In this document: piece after piece, positions 33,785 through 43,580 of the stretch | How the letters are laid out: each line of letters opens with the position of its first letter | Position numbering within the stretch: position 1 is the first letter of the stretch | NCBI RefSeq assembly: GCF_001418205.1 | Contig: NZ_LIQF01000005.1 | Coordinates: forward strand, 1-64,000 | Direction of reading: 5' to 3' | Source of the DNA: Marinomonas fungiae | GTDB taxonomy: Bacteria > Pseudomonadota > Gammaproteobacteria > Pseudomonadales > Marinomonadaceae | DNA: 64,000 nucleotides | Notes under the pieces: generated by a model | Told to the model about the DNA's origin: nothing | Databases searched by the model: none | What the model saw: the letters and a program-made list of their open reading frames with translations, nothing else | Position numbers and translations under genes: made by a program

Positions 33785-35200
33785 ATGAGACATTTTTTTT
33801 TACGAATCAGCAAGCTACTTCTACCAATTAGCTTGGCATCCATCATGAACCTGGCATGCGCCAACGCCAATGACTTGCCAGATCTTGCACGCTATGAAAA
33901 TGAGCGCGGCCTATCCAACCCAAGCTATATTCTTGGCCAGTACTGGTTCCGTAAAATTAATGGCAGTGCAGGACTTATTGAGTTTCCGCCGGCATACAAC
34001 TACCTAAGAGAGGCCGTTGCCAGCATTGTGCCAAACACAGGGCTATACGATAAGACCATTGACCTTGCCCTACTCAATAGCACTGAAACTAACGCTTTCG
34101 TTATCCCTGGCAATCACTTATTTATTTACTCTGACATTCTTAGGTTAATAAACAATGAAAGCACTTTGATGGGGCTTTTAGCACACGAAGTCTCCCATCT
34201 AGAACTGCATCACTACCAACGCTCCCTTGAGAACCAAAAAAATGAGCAAGCTAAGGCTCTTTTGCTAGTACTAGCAGGCGTTGCGGCGGCAACGGCTGGA
34301 GATGGAGAAACCACTTCCGCTCTTTGGCTTGGAGGCATGGCCAATCAAGTTGAGAATATGCTGAGCTATTCACGCGCCCATGAACAGGAAGCGGATCGTC
34401 GTGGCAGAGAATTGATGCAACTGAGTGGCTTTCCTACAAGCGGCATGAACGAACTTTTAGCTGGACTATTCAAGCAATCTTTGGGCAGCAATCGTATTGA
34501 ATTTTTGTCAACCCACCCACTACCACAAAATCGCCTAAGCGATAGCCTTACAGGCCAAGAGCAAACATCAGTCCTATTTACCCCATCGTCCGATTCGTTT
34601 CGTTACTTTCGTGCGACATTACTTTCCTATAGAGCTGCACTGGAAGGCAACCGTTACAGAAATTTTCTGAGCAGTAGCTTAACCACCAGTGACGAGTACC
34701 ATTACGGTTTGGCATTAGCCGAATTATTAATGCACTACAATGAAACCGCATTGGAAAATATTAACAAAGTGCAATCGCGCAACGAATTTGTCGACTACTT
34801 AAAAACCATTATTTATCTCACCGTCGACCAAGACGAACAAGCTAAGCAAGTTATCGAGGACCGCCTTGCATTGGCACCAAACGACTTAACATTTACCTAT
34901 TTAGCAGGCCAAGTAAAAGAACAAAAGCCTTATCTACGCACTACTCCAGATCAACTGGGATACGAAAAACGAATGGTTTACAGACATAATATTGCGGTAG
35001 CAAGACAACGCAACAATCAACCTTACGCATTGTATAACCATGCCCTGCTGCAGTTTGAACTAGGAAAAGACAAACCTGCATTAAACCTGATCAATCGCGC
35101 TATCAAACAATCGTCTGGCAGTGATAGAAGTGAAATGGAAAGCATGAAAACTCAGTTGGAATTACTTGAGGACGCCCAGCGAAGAGAAGATCTAAATTAA
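33785..35200 (+). CDS. bepA: Periplasmic M48 metalloprotease with TPR domain (BepA-like)
   Basis: BepA checks outer-membrane protein assembly, especially LptD and BamA substrates. The 471-residue precursor has a signal peptide (about 1-28, cleavage near ANA-ND) and an M48 domain with LLAHEVSHLELHH carrying the HExxH zinc site. The third zinc ligand is probably in the conserved HEQEADRRG segment. A C-terminal TPR-like half (about 280-471) follows. Length is close to E. coli BepA (487). Its place near BamC, LolCD and Tol-Pal genes is in keeping with envelope maintenance. Confidence 0.9.
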   Translation: MRHFFLRISKLLLPISLASIMNLACANANDLPDLARYENERGLSNPSYILGQYWFRKINGSAGLIEFPPAYNYLREAVASIVPNTGLYDKTIDLALLNSTETNAFVIPGNHLFIYSDILRLINNESTLMGLLAHEVSHLELHHYQRSLENQKNEQAKALLLVLAGVAAATAGDGETTSALWLGGMANQVENMLSYSRAHEQEADRRGRELMQLSGFPTSGMNELLAGLFKQSLGSNRIEFLSTHPLPQNRLSDSLTGQEQTSVLFTPSSDSFRYFRATLLSYRAALEGNRYRNFLSSSLTTSDEYHYGLALAELLMHYNETALENINKVQSRNEFVDYLKTIIYLTVDQDEQAKQVIEDRLALAPNDLTFTYLAGQVKEQKPYLRTTPDQLGYEKRMVYRHNIAVARQRNNQPYALYNHALLQFELGKDKPALNLINRAIKQSSGSDRSEMESMKTQLELLEDAQRREDLN

Positions 35201-35224
35201 TCTTCAATAAGTCACCTAAAAACA

Positions 35225-35250
35225 AAAAAGCAGCTTAAAAGCTGCTTTTT
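35225..35250. terminator. Terminator between bepA and nadA
   Basis: AAAAAGCAGCTT (35225-35236) and AAGCTGCTTTTT (35239-35250) form a long stem with A- and T-runs on each side. It fits both convergent genes. Confidence 0.9.
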
Positions 35251-35270
35251 TAAATCAGTCGAATCTTGGC

Positions 35271-36317
35271 TTAGGCTTTTTTGAAATCCAACATACGCTG
35301 CAAAGGTTTCAGTGCCTTGATACGTACTTCATCATCCACAAAAATCTCATCACTTCCGTCGCGCAATGCATTACGCAACAACTCAAGTGAGTTCAATGCC
35401 ATCCACGGACAATGAGCACAGCTACGACAGGTCGCACCTGAGCCAGCTGTTGGCGCTTCAACAAAGCGTTTCTCAGGTGAGGCTTGCTTCATCTTGTAGA
35501 AAATACCGCGATCGGTCGCAACGATAAAAGTATCGTTGTCCATCTCTTTCGATGCTTTCAGCAACTGAGATGTTGAACCGACTACATCAGCAATTTCCAC
35601 AACTGACTCCGGCGACTCAGGGTGCACCAGAACCGCTGCATCAGGGTAAATTGCCTTAAGGTCTAAAATACCTTTGGCTTTAAACTCTTCGTGAACAATA
35701 CAAGCACCATCCCAAAGTAAAACGTCAGCACCAGTTTGTGACTGTACGTAGTTACCTAGATGTTGATCTGGGGCCCAGATAATCTTTTCACCGTTATCAC
35801 TTAAGTGTTGCACCACATCCAAAGCAATGGCGGACGTCACAACCCAATCCGCTCGCGCTTTAACCGCCGCTGAAGTATTGGCATACACAACCACAGTACG
35901 ATCAGGATGTTGATCACAGAATTTTGAAAACTCATCTTCAGGACAACCGATATCCAAAGAGCAGGTTGCCTCAAGAGTTGGCATCAGAATGGTTTTTTCT
36001 GGGCTGAGAATTTTTGCCGTCTCACCCATAAACTTAACACCAGCAACCACAAGTGTTTTCGCAGGATGCTCTGCCCCAAATCTGGCCATATCTAAGGAGT
36101 CAGCGATAATACCGCCAGTTTCTTCAGCAAGCTCTTGAATGGCATCTTCCGTATAGTAATGAGCCACTAGGACGGCATTTTTCTCTTTTAAAAGAGCTTT
36201 GATTTCATCGCGAAGCGCTTGGTTATCAACAACTGGCTTTTTAAGTGATTCTTCAGCTTCAGATAAGTATTTCTGAACTGTATCGCGTAACGCGGCTTTA
36301 TCGATTAATTCAGACAT
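35271..36317 (-). CDS. nadA: Quinolinate synthase
   Basis: NadA condenses iminoaspartate with dihydroxyacetone phosphate in NAD synthesis. The 348-residue enzyme uses an oxygen-sensitive 4Fe-4S cluster. Cysteines are visible in [10 protein letters not shown] (about 120) and [12 protein letters not shown] (about 300), with the first ligand in the preceding motif as in the E. coli-type family. [17 protein letters not shown] and VHPESPESV are further family markers. It lies 37 bp downstream of the defective tRNA-Lys on the same strand and may be read from the tRNA promoter as well as its own. Confidence 0.96.
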   Translation of the reverse strand: MSELIDKAALRDTVQKYLSEAEESLKKPVVDNQALRDEIKALLKEKNAVLVAHYYTEDAIQELAEETGGIIADSLDMARFGAEHPAKTLVVAGVKFMGETAKILSPEKTILMPTLEATCSLDIGCPEDEFSKFCDQHPDRTVVVYANTSAAVKARADWVVTSAIALDVVQHLSDNGEKIIWAPDQHLGNYVQSQTGADVLLWDGACIVHEEFKAKGILDLKAIYPDAAVLVHPESPESVVEIADVVGSTSQLLKASKEMDNDTFIVATDRGIFYKMKQASPEKRFVEAPTAGSGATCRSCAHCPWMALNSLELLRNALRDGSDEIFVDDEVRIKALKPLQRMLDFKKA

Positions 36318-36353
36318 TGAATAACCCCTTGGAAATGGGCGGTGTTGGAGTTA

Positions 36354-36427
36354 TGGTGGAGTACTGGATTCGAACCAGTGACCAATTGATTAAAAGTCAA
36401 CTGCTCTACCAACTGAGCTAACGACCC
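36354..36427 (-). tRNA. tRNA-Lys (UUU) copy with a defective acceptor stem
   Basis: The sequence is identical to the neighbouring tRNA-Lys from the 5' end (GGGTCGTTAGCTC) through the TTT anticodon and the T-arm up to GTAC. The 3' strand then reads TCCA-CCA instead of GACCCA-CCA. It lacks two nucleotides, so the acceptor stem would have at most G-C, G-C, G-U, two unpaired bases and two pairs. It is 74 nt against 76. It may be a pseudo-tRNA or a poorly charged variant. It is not obvious which event made it. Confidence 0.7.
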
Positions 36428-36449
36428 ATTATCACTAAACAAGAAGAGT

Positions 36450-36525
36450 TGGTGGGTCGTACTGGATTCGAACCAGTGACCAATTGATTAAAAGTCAACT
36501 GCTCTACCAACTGAGCTAACGACCC
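36450..36525 (-). tRNA. tRNA-Lys (anticodon UUU)
   Basis: This canonical 76-nt tRNA has acceptor GGGTCGT with ACGACCC, discriminator A and encoded CCA (36450-36452). The D-arm is GCTCAGTTGGTAGAGC, the anticodon arm TTGACTTTTAATCAA reads AAA/AAG, and the T-arm contains GGTTCGAATCC. It is the first of two tandem copies, 22 bp before the defective one, and downstream of a well-formed promoter. Confidence 0.97.
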
Positions 36526-36536
36526 AACGGGCGCGT

Positions 36537-36564
36537 ATAATACAGTCGTCACTGGATATTGCAA
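36537..36564 (-). promoter_or_regulatory. tRNA-Lys promoter with GC-rich discriminator
   Basis: Read on the minus strand, TTGCAA (36559-36564) and TATTAT (36537-36542) are 16 bp apart, followed by ACGCGCCCG and the tRNA 5' end 11 nt beyond the -10. The discriminator matches the tRNA-Ser promoter at 2687-2715. It lies between the cpoB stop (36569) and the tRNA. Confidence 0.7.
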
Positions 36565-36568
36565 GAAA

Positions 36569-37357
36569 TTATTTCATATTATTCAAATAATTAGTCGCTA
36601 AGCTGGCAGCATTTGAGTCGGGATAGTTAGCAATCACACGCTGAAAATAATCTTTTGCGCTGGATTGATTTCCCAACTGATCATTGACAATACCTAATTT
36701 ATAAATGGCATCGGGCACTTTTGCATGACCCGCAAAGGAGTCCTGGACTATTTGAAACTGCACCAACGCTTCCCCTTGATCGCCAAGCACTAAAGCTAAT
36801 TCACCAAGCCAATAGTGACCATTACCGGTTAGCATATTATTAGGGTACTGCTTCACAAAACTCCTAAGCGCCGCTTGTGCACGATCAAAGTTTTTTGAGC
36901 GAATCAAATCGTACGCAGCATCGTAAGCAGCTTTCGCCTCAGCACTGGGTTCCACAAGTTTGACCGGACGAACTGGAGCACTAGCTACAACTGAAGTATT
37001 GACTGTTGGCGCTGCTGAAATCGCGCTATTGTTCGACGCCGTTACTTCTGGCACTGAGCTCGACACTTGACTAGTAACTGCACGAGGCGCGCTAGAAACT
37101 TTGGACGATAAATCAGACACCCGCTTATCAAGATCAATGTATCGATCTTTAGACAACGACTGTAACTTATTTAATTCATATTGCTGTTGCTCTACTTTGC
37201 CACGCAACTGAGACACTTCTTGCTGCAACATTTCCAACTGATATAGCAAATCAGCTGCAACATTCGCCGAAACACCATTCGCTGTGTTAGCCATTGCGAT
37301 TGGTGCTGACAGCGTCAGCACCAATGCAAGGGAGCTTATTTTAAAACGAGTGCTCAT
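36569..37357 (-). CDS. cpoB: Cell division coordinator CpoB (YbgF)
   Basis: CpoB links Tol-Pal action with peptidoglycan synthesis at the septum. The 262-residue precursor has a signal peptide (about 1-23, ending AMA), an N-terminal trimerising coiled coil (about 30-75, LLYQLEMLQQEVSQLRGKVE), a flexible Ser/Val/Ala-rich linker and a TPR domain (about 140-262, GHYWLGELALVLGDQGEAL, AIYKLGIVNDQLGN). The ATG shares one base with the pal stop (TAATG), which fixes the start at 37357. It is the last gene of the Tol-Pal operon. Confidence 0.93.
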   Translation of the reverse strand: MSTRFKISSLALVLTLSAPIAMANTANGVSANVAADLLYQLEMLQQEVSQLRGKVEQQQYELNKLQSLSKDRYIDLDKRVSDLSSKVSSAPRAVTSQVSSSVPEVTASNNSAISAAPTVNTSVVASAPVRPVKLVEPSAEAKAAYDAAYDLIRSKNFDRAQAALRSFVKQYPNNMLTGNGHYWLGELALVLGDQGEALVQFQIVQDSFAGHAKVPDAIYKLGIVNDQLGNQSSAKDYFQRVIANYPDSNAASLATNYLNNMK

Positions 37358-37911
37358 TACTCGTAACGAACCTCTACACGGCGGTTTAGCTGCCAAGAAG
37401 AGTCGTCATGACCGAAAGCAACTGGCACTTCTTCACCGAAGCTAACCGCTTCGATTTGAGAAGCTGCAACGCCTTGGATAGTTAAGTAACGCATGATTGC
37501 TTTTGCACGACGTTCACCTAGCGCCATGTTGTACTCACGAGTACCACGCTCATCAGCATGACCTTCAAGAACGATACGCGCATCAGGGTTTTCCATTAGG
37601 AATTGAGCGTGTTTCGCCAATGCTTCACGAGCTTCTGGACGAACGATAGATTTATCGAAGTCAAAGTAAAATACTGTCGCAACACCAGCCAACAGATCCG
37701 CTGCTTTCTGTGCAGCGGTACGGTCATCAACCATTACGCTATTTAGTGAACCATCTTCACCAGCAGCGTAGGTAGAATCAGTAGAACCCGCAGTAGAACC
37801 TTCGCTTGCCATAGAAGACGCGTCAGACTCTGACCCCGTCGTGCTACAACCAGCCAACCAAGCTGCAGATAGACCGATCACTGCAAACTTACCCAATTTT
37901 GATACACTCAT
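37357..37911 (-). CDS. pal: Peptidoglycan-associated lipoprotein
   Basis: Pal is an outer-membrane lipoprotein that holds the peptidoglycan through an OmpA-type domain and binds TolB. The 184-residue precursor has lipobox LAGCS at about 18-22. A Ser/Asp-rich linker (about 25-60) leads to the OmpA domain with FYFDFDKSIVRPEA, LEGHADERGTREYN and LGERRAKA. GHADERG carries the residues that contact meso-DAP. The gene is immediately followed by cpoB and preceded by tolB by 24 bp. Confidence 0.96.
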   Translation of the reverse strand: MSVSKLGKFAVIGLSAAWLAGCSTTGSESDASSMASEGSTAGSTDSTYAAGEDGSLNSVMVDDRTAAQKAADLLAGVATVFYFDFDKSIVRPEAREALAKHAQFLMENPDARIVLEGHADERGTREYNMALGERRAKAIMRYLTIQGVAASQIEAVSFGEEVPVAFGHDDSSWQLNRRVEVRYE

Positions 37912-37935
37912 TACTAGCTCCTTAAAAAGTGCTTA

Positions 37936-39234
37936 TTATTTAAAGTAGGGAGACCAAGCAGGTTCTCGCACATCTCCTTCAGCTGATGGTAGCCTATATT
38001 TAACAAGGCCATCAACTGAAACAACAGACAAGATACCTTTCCCACGATCTGACGTGGCATACATCACCATACTGCCATTTGGGGCAATACTCGGTGATTC
38101 ATCCAAGTAAGTTTCTGTTAACACTTGCACACGGCCAGTGTTCATATCCTGTAACGCAACATGATAGTTACCGTTATTCTTTTGTACCGTAACTAAGTAA
38201 CGACCATCTGGAGTTAAACGCGCACGAGTATTCAACTCACCTTCAAAGGTAACACGTTCAACATTTTTTGTTCGAACATCCAAGCGATAGATTTGTGGGT
38301 TACCACCGCGATCGGAGGTAAAAATAATACCCTTCCCATCAGGCTCCCAGCTCGGCTCAGTATCAATCGAATAATGGTTCGTCATACGCTCAAGACGTCG
38401 CGTTGCAATATCTAACGTGTAAATCTCAGGGTTATTATCCTTAGACAATACTAAAGCAAGTTTCTTACCATCAGGTGACCAAGCAGGGGCACCGTTCAAA
38501 CCACGGAATTGTGTCAGTTGTTGTTGCTTCCCGGTAGCTAGCTCTTGAATAAAAATGCTAGGACGACGGTTTCGGAACATTACGTACGCAATTTGACGAC
38601 CATCATGACTCCAAGAAGGTGACAAAATAGGCTCTTTCGAACTCACAATGACTTGTGGACGGAAACCGTCTGCATCAGCCACTTGCAATTTATACGTCGG
38701 ACTTGTCTTACTTCCTTCTGCGGTAACATATAGGATGCGCGTACTGAAAGCACCTCGAATCCCAGTTAACTGCTCGTAAATTTTATCGCTAATAAAATGC
38801 GCCGCGTCTCGAAAGTTACTTGGCGCCACATCCAATGCCTCGCGATTACCTACACGAGCTTGCGTAAGTACATTCAGCAACTCATAACTAATACGGTAAG
38901 TTCCGTTACCATTATTAGCCACGCTCCCTACCAATACATAGTCAGCCTTTAATAAGCGCCAATCACGATAAAAAACATTTTCTGAAGAGCTTGGCAAACT
39001 CAACATGTTGGCACGCGGAATGGCCTCAAATACACCACTACGCTTAAGGTCTGACTCGACTATCCCCGCGACATCTTCAGGCAATGGTGAATTACCAGTA
39101 TAGCCGAATGGCACAATGGCAATGGGTAACAGCTGGTCCGAACCACTGGTAATCTCAATAACAAGCTGTGCCCGAGCGGGCAAAGCCAAGGTTAAACAGG
39201 CCAAAAACAAGGCAAATACAATGTTCTTTTTCAT
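37936..39234 (-). CDS. tolB: Tol-Pal periplasmic protein TolB
   Basis: TolB shuttles between TolA and Pal. The 432-residue precursor has a signal peptide (about 1-22, ending ARA), an N-terminal two-lobe domain (about 25-160) and a six-bladed beta-propeller in which repeats such as [28 protein letters not shown] and [13 protein letters not shown] recur. Length matches E. coli TolB (430). The start ATG overlaps the tolA TGA by one base. Confidence 0.96.
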   Translation of the reverse strand: MKKNIVFALFLACLTLALPARAQLVIEITSGSDQLLPIAIVPFGYTGNSPLPEDVAGIVESDLKRSGVFEAIPRANMLSLPSSSENVFYRDWRLLKADYVLVGSVANNGNGTYRISYELLNVLTQARVGNREALDVAPSNFRDAAHFISDKIYEQLTGIRGAFSTRILYVTAEGSKTSPTYKLQVADADGFRPQVIVSSKEPILSPSWSHDGRQIAYVMFRNRRPSIFIQELATGKQQQLTQFRGLNGAPAWSPDGKKLALVLSKDNNPEIYTLDIATRRLERMTNHYSIDTEPSWEPDGKGIIFTSDRGGNPQIYRLDVRTKNVERVTFEGELNTRARLTPDGRYLVTVQKNNGNYHVALQDMNTGRVQVLTETYLDESPSIAPNGSMVMYATSDRGKGILSVVSVDGLVKYRLPSAEGDVREPAWSPYFK

Positions 39235-40220
39235 CAGTTTCTCAAATCCTGCGGGTTAAACAACAAATCGACTTGTCTAAAATTACGCTCAAAGATATAC
39301 GACTCAACCTTTGACAACTCCTCGATTCGACCAACTTTATAGACCGCGTCCATCGCGTATTTGTCAAATGTTGCATTACCACTCCCTTTCAACACTTGAA
39401 CATCTGCCACTTCACCATTTGGTAAAAAGTTAATACGCAATAACGTCTTCATTCCATTACGGGCGCTTGGTGGGCGTATCCAAGCATCAGTCACACGACG
39501 ATTGATCAAGCTACTAATAGACTGCACCATCTGCCCTGCTTCCGCCGCTTTTCGTCGAGCATCCTCTTCATCCATAGCTCGCTGCACAGCTTCTTCAGCA
39601 CGCTTACGTCGCTCAGCTTCTTGGCGCGCTTGCTCTTCAGCTTTACGCTTACGCTCAGCTTCTTGTCTCGCTTTTTCTTCAGCGGCTTTCTTTTCTTTTG
39701 CTATACGCTCTTGGCGAGCTTTTTCTTCAGCTGCTTTCTTCTCTTTAGCTAGCTGCTCTTGCTTTGCTTTTTCTTGCGCTGCTTTCTTTTCCTTGGCAAG
39801 TCGTTCTTGACGAGCTTTTTCATCAGCCGCTTTCTGTTTTTCTATAGCCGCTTGGCGTTCTGCTTCAGCCTTCTGGCGCGCTTGCTCTTGCTGTTTACGC
39901 GTGGCTTCAGCTTCACGGCGTTGTTTTTCCAGCGCTTCGCGCTCAGCCTTGCGCCTAGCCTCATCCCGGGCTTTTTGCTTAGCTTCCTGCTGCGCCTTCA
40001 CTGCTGCATCAGCAGCCCGCCTCTCTTCCGCTTCACGCTGCCCAATAATTGTGTCTGCCACATCAATAATAGTGGCATTTACAATCGGAGGACGCTTGGG
40101 CGGCTCGGGAGCCTTTTCTGAAAGCCCAGCCAATAAAGCACCACCCACAATCACGGCAACATGCAAACCAACAGCTAGCACAACCGGCAATGAGTAGCTT
40201 TCTTTATCTGTAAACTTCAT
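39234..40220 (-). CDS. tolA: Tol-Pal inner-membrane linker protein TolA
   Basis: TolA spans the periplasm and passes proton-driven force from TolQR to TolB-Pal. The 328-residue protein has one N-terminal helix (about 11-31, [20 protein letters not shown]). A long charged helix (about 65-225) is built of repeats of about 15 residues such as [18 protein letters not shown]. The C-terminal TolA-III-like domain is at about 232-328 ([20 protein letters not shown]). Length is shorter than E. coli TolA (421), mainly in the helix. The repeat DNA may be prone to length change. Confidence 0.94.
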   Translation of the reverse strand: MKFTDKESYSLPVVLAVGLHVAVIVGGALLAGLSEKAPEPPKRPPIVNATIIDVADTIIGQREAEERRAADAAVKAQQEAKQKARDEARRKAEREALEKQRREAEATRKQQEQARQKAEAERQAAIEKQKAADEKARQERLAKEKKAAQEKAKQEQLAKEKKAAEEKARQERIAKEKKAAEEKARQEAERKRKAEEQARQEAERRKRAEEAVQRAMDEEDARRKAAEAGQMVQSISSLINRRVTDAWIRPPSARNGMKTLLRINFLPNGEVADVQVLKGSGNATFDKYAMDAVYKVGRIEELSKVESYIFERNFRQVDLLFNPQDLRN

Positions 40221-40223
40221 TAT

Positions 40224-40646
40224 TTATTCAGGCTCCGTCACTAGGCCTACATTAGGCGCCCCAGCACTTTGCAAAGCCACCATCAAGCCAACGACCTGAC
40301 CATAAGAAACGTTCTTGTCTCCACGCACCAAGATAGGCAAGCGTGGATTTTGCGCCAACACTTTCTTGACCCGACTCTTTAGATCATCCAGGGAAATTGC
40401 GCTCTGCTTACCACCAATATCGATAAAATAATTACCATCACGGTCAACGGAGGCAATTAAGACATCAGACTCATCATTTTGAATCGGTGCCGCATTGGCA
40501 TTTGGCAACTCAACATCAACACCTTGCGTCAACATCGGCGCTGTAATCATAAAAATAACCAACAACACCAACATGACATCAATGTAAGGTACAACGTTGA
40601 TTTCTGATACTGGTTTACGACGTCTACTACGGCGGCTAGAAGGCAT
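40224..40646 (-). CDS. tolR: Tol-Pal inner-membrane protein TolR
   Basis: This 140-residue protein has one helix (about 17-40: INVVPYIDVMLVLLVIFMIT) containing the essential Asp of the proton path. A periplasmic domain ends with LVRGDKNVSYGQVVGLMVAL and GLVTEPE, typical of TolR. It couples with TolQ. Gap to tolQ is 2 bp and to tolA 3 bp. Confidence 0.95.
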   Translation of the reverse strand: MPSSRRSRRRKPVSEINVVPYIDVMLVLLVIFMITAPMLTQGVDVELPNANAAPIQNDESDVLIASVDRDGNYFIDIGGKQSAISLDDLKSRVKKVLAQNPRLPILVRGDKNVSYGQVVGLMVALQSAGAPNVGLVTEPE

Positions 40647-40648
40647 GA

Positions 40649-41323
40649 CTAGTTTCCTTCACGAACATGCACTTTACGGTACAAAACACCACTAAACTCA
40701 TTGGCAAAGTTTTCATAACTAGAAGCCAAAGAATCCGCAGTAGTCGAAAAACGGTTATAAGCCACCACAGCTGGGATCGCCGCAGCAAGACCAATTGCCG
40801 TTGCAATCAAGGCTTCCGCAATACCCGGCGCTACCGTCGCCAAAGTAGCTTGCTGCACTTCTGACAAGCCAATGAAAGCATGCATAATCCCCCAAACCGT
40901 TCCAAATAGCCCCACATATGGACTAATCGAGCCAACTGTCGCTAAGAAAGGTAAGTGCTGATCTAATTTTTCTTCTTCACGGTATAAAGCGACGCGCATG
41001 GCACGATCTACACCAGCGATGATTGCATCAGCCTCAACCGTGCCATTCTGGCGTAAACGCGTAAATTCTTTAATACCCGCAGCAAAAATATTCTCCATCC
41101 CCTCAACTTTACGACCATCAACCGTTAGCTGGCGATATAAGTTACTGAGATCGATACCGGACCAAAACTGATCCTCAAAGTGACGTCGCACTTTTAACGC
41201 TCTGCGAAGTACTCGCTTACGTTGAAAGATCACAATCCAAGAAAAAATCGATGCCAACAACAAGGTCAACATCACTAGCTGCACCACGAAACTGGCGTTA
41301 AAAATTAGGCCCCAAATGGACAT
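40649..41323 (-). CDS. tolQ: Tol-Pal proton channel protein TolQ
   Basis: This 224-residue inner-membrane protein has an N-terminal helix (FVVQLVMLTLLLASIFSWIVI). The MotA/TolQ/ExbB core has helices near 130-160 (LPFLATVGSISPYVGLFGTV, WGIMHAF) and 165-195 (PGIAEALIATAIGLAAAIPA). With TolR it forms the motor of the Tol system, which constricts the outer membrane at division. It is the first gene of the tolQRAB-pal-cpoB operon, 14 bp after ruvB, as in Pseudomonas. Confidence 0.95.
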   Translation of the reverse strand: MSIWGLIFNASFVVQLVMLTLLLASIFSWIVIFQRKRVLRRALKVRRHFEDQFWSGIDLSNLYRQLTVDGRKVEGMENIFAAGIKEFTRLRQNGTVEADAIIAGVDRAMRVALYREEEKLDQHLPFLATVGSISPYVGLFGTVWGIMHAFIGLSEVQQATLATVAPGIAEALIATAIGLAAAIPAVVAYNRFSTTADSLASSYENFANEFSGVLYRKVHVREGN

Positions 41324-41337
41324 AAGTTTAAATTCCT

Positions 41338-42351
41338 TTATTCAAAATCTTGAGGTAATTGATAGTCAAAATGCTCATAAGCACGTTTTGTCACCTGTCT
41401 TCCGCGCGGTGTTCGAATGACAAAACCTTGCTGAATTAAGAACGGCTCAATCACATCTTCAATGGTATCTTTATCTTCGCCAACTGCAGCTGCAATACTA
41501 TCTAGACCCACTGGACGCCCATCAAACTTTTCTATCATGGTCAATAACATACGCCGGTCAAGATGATCAAAACCCTGACTGTCTACACTTAACATATCCA
41601 AGGCCCGTTGAGCAACAGCTTGGCCCACTAGCATATCACCACTAACCTGCGCCACATCTCGCACACGTCGTAACAGACGATTTGCAATACGCGGGGTACC
41701 GCGCGAACGCCGAGCCACCTCGAAGCAACCAGAGTCATCCAAATCTACGCCCAGCTTTCCAGCGGAACGTTTGACAATTGTAGTCAGCGATTCGACATCA
41801 TAAAACTCCAAACGTTGCACAATTCCGAAACGATCGCGTAAAGGTGATGTAAGCAAGCCCGCACGGGTAGTCGCACCCACTAAAGTAAAGGGAGGGATAT
41901 CAATTTTTATTGATCTCGCTGCTGGCCCTTCCCCAATCATAATGTCTATCTGGTAATCCTCCATAGCGGGATAGAGCACCTCTTCGATAGCGGGATTCAG
42001 ACGGTGTATCTCATCAATAAAGAGTACATCTCCTTCTTCCAGATTGGTGAGCAAGGCAGCTAAATCTCCTGCTCGCTCAAGCACCGGCCCTGAAGTAGAC
42101 TTAATTTCTGCCCCCATTTCATTGGCAATGATATTAGCTAAAGTGGTTTTGCCTAAACCTGGCGGACCAAAAATCAAAGAATGATCCAAGGGCTCACCAC
42201 GCTGACGCGCTGCTTGGATAAAAATACTCATTTGCTCTTTGACCACAGGCTGACCAATGTATTCAGCTAAGCTCTGGGGACGAATAGCGCGATCCACCTG
42301 CCCCTCACTTCCTCGTACTTGAGGAGAGATAATACGGTCATGTTCAATCAT
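41338..42351 (-). CDS. ruvB: Holliday junction branch migration helicase RuvB
   Basis: The 337-residue AAA+ motor drives branch migration with RuvA. Walker [13 protein letters not shown], Walker [11 protein letters not shown], the sensor region [21 protein letters not shown] and a C-terminal winged-helix ([19 protein letters not shown]) are all present. It follows ruvA by 3 bp. Confidence 0.97.
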   Translation of the reverse strand: MIEHDRIISPQVRGSEGQVDRAIRPQSLAEYIGQPVVKEQMSIFIQAARQRGEPLDHSLIFGPPGLGKTTLANIIANEMGAEIKSTSGPVLERAGDLAALLTNLEEGDVLFIDEIHRLNPAIEEVLYPAMEDYQIDIMIGEGPAARSIKIDIPPFTLVGATTRAGLLTSPLRDRFGIVQRLEFYDVESLTTIVKRSAGKLGVDLDDSGCFEVARRSRGTPRIANRLLRRVRDVAQVSGDMLVGQAVAQRALDMLSVDSQGFDHLDRRMLLTMIEKFDGRPVGLDSIAAAVGEDKDTIEDVIEPFLIQQGFVIRTPRGRQVTKRAYEHFDYQLPQDFE

Positions 42352-42354
42352 AAA

Positions 42355-42954
42355 TTATTTCAACATGCTCTTTAGAGCCGCTCTAATTAGTGTTTCACTG
42401 TTAGATTCATCTTTAGGTAACTTCGCGATAGCTCGCGCGGCTTCTTGAGGTTTATAACCTAAAGCAATCAACGCCGCTTCCGCCTCTTGTCGTGGATCCG
42501 TTTGCACTTGGACCACGACTGCGCGCTCAGTAAATAGATCCTGTTTGGCGGCATGTCCTAGCTTATCACGCAATTCCACCACAAGTCGCTCTGCGGTACG
42601 CTTCCCTACTCCAGGAATCTTCGTCAGAGAATCCACTTGAGATTCTTGCACAGCTAGAATCAATTCAGATGGCGACATACTTGAAAGTACAGACAGAGCC
42701 ATTTTAGGCCCGATACCGTTCACTTTAATCAGTATTCTAAACAAAGCACGCTCATCTTTCGTTATGAAGCCATATAAGGAATGAGCGTCTTCTTTCACTT
42801 GAAAATGAGTATGTAGGATGACACTCTGCCCAATCGCAGGCAACTCATAAATTGTGCTCATGGAAGCCATAATTTCGTAACCAATACCACCAACATCAAC
42901 TAACAGCTCTGGTGGTGATTTTTCCACAAGTGTGCCAACAATTCGTCCAATCAT
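42355..42954 (-). CDS. ruvA: Holliday junction DNA-binding protein RuvA
   Basis: This 199-residue protein has the OB-fold N-terminal domain ([20 protein letters not shown]), tandem HhH motifs (LIKVNGIGPKMALSVLS, LTKIPGVGKRTAERLVVEL) and the C-terminal RuvB-binding domain after a flexible linker. Tetramers hold the open junction. The ATG shares one base with the ruvC stop (TAATG), an indication of translational coupling. Confidence 0.96.
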   Translation of the reverse strand: MIGRIVGTLVEKSPPELLVDVGGIGYEIMASMSTIYELPAIGQSVILHTHFQVKEDAHSLYGFITKDERALFRILIKVNGIGPKMALSVLSSMSPSELILAVQESQVDSLTKIPGVGKRTAERLVVELRDKLGHAAKQDLFTERAVVVQVQTDPRQEAEAALIALGYKPQEAARAIAKLPKDESNSETLIRAALKSMLK

Positions 42955-43502
42955 TACTTCGTCCTCAAATCTGATAATTGCCAGCGTTTTGTTGCTCGCC
43001 CCGCTCGTTTACCGACACCATATTCTAGGCCATCCGATGTCCTTGTATTGGCATGACACAAAGCAATGGCCAAAGCGTCCGCCGCATCCGCTTGCGGTGT
43101 TGTTTCTAGCTTCAATAGCAGCTGCACCATCGCCTGAACCTGACTTTTATCAGCATTACCATTCCCCACGACCGATTGCTTTACCCGACGAGCTGCGTAT
43201 TCATACACTGGCAAGTCAGCCATCGCCGCCGCCACAATTGCAGAGCCTCGCGCCTGACCAAGCTTCAGTGCAGAGTTAGCATTCTTAGCTAAGAACACCT
43301 CCTCAATTGCAAATTCATTTGGCTTGAACTGTTCAATCACTTCGCTAACACATTCAAAGATACGTTTTAAGCGCACCGCCAAATTTTCATCTGGCAAGCG
43401 TATACAGCCACTGCTTACATAGTGGATTTTGCCATTAATAAAATCCACAACCCCAAAGCCCGTTAAGCGAGAACCAGGGTCAATTGCTAAAATTCGAGCC
43501 AA
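42954..43502 (-). CDS. ruvC: Holliday junction resolvase RuvC
   Basis: RuvC cuts four-way junctions. The 182-residue form starts at TTG 43502 (AGGA 7 nt upstream), reading [19 protein letters not shown], which matches the usual start. An ATG at 43568 would add 22 atypical residues. The acidic catalytic residues lie in AIDPG, IEEVF and the C-terminal [13 protein letters not shown]. It is the first gene of ruvCAB. Confidence 0.95.
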   Translation of the reverse strand: MARILAIDPGSRLTGFGVVDFINGKIHYVSSGCIRLPDENLAVRLKRIFECVSEVIEQFKPNEFAIEEVFLAKNANSALKLGQARGSAIVAAAMADLPVYEYAARRVKQSVVGNGNADKSQVQAMVQLLLKLETTPQADAADALAIALCHANTRTSDGLEYGVGKRAGRATKRWQLSDLRTK

Positions 43503-43580
43503 AACACTTCCTATTATGCAGCCAGTAAAAACACTGTATATTTCAACAGCCTGAAGCAGACATTGCAATCAATAGCCACA

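Noticed and set aside
39501-40200. Plus-strand frames opposite tolA, rich in Ala, Ser and Phe
   Set aside because: They are reflections of the repetitive Lys/Glu/Ala codons of tolA, with no independent support.
43503-43568. ATG 43568 as start of ruvC
   Set aside because: It would add 22 residues with no match to RuvC. TTG 43502 has a good ribosome-binding site and gives the conserved N-terminus.
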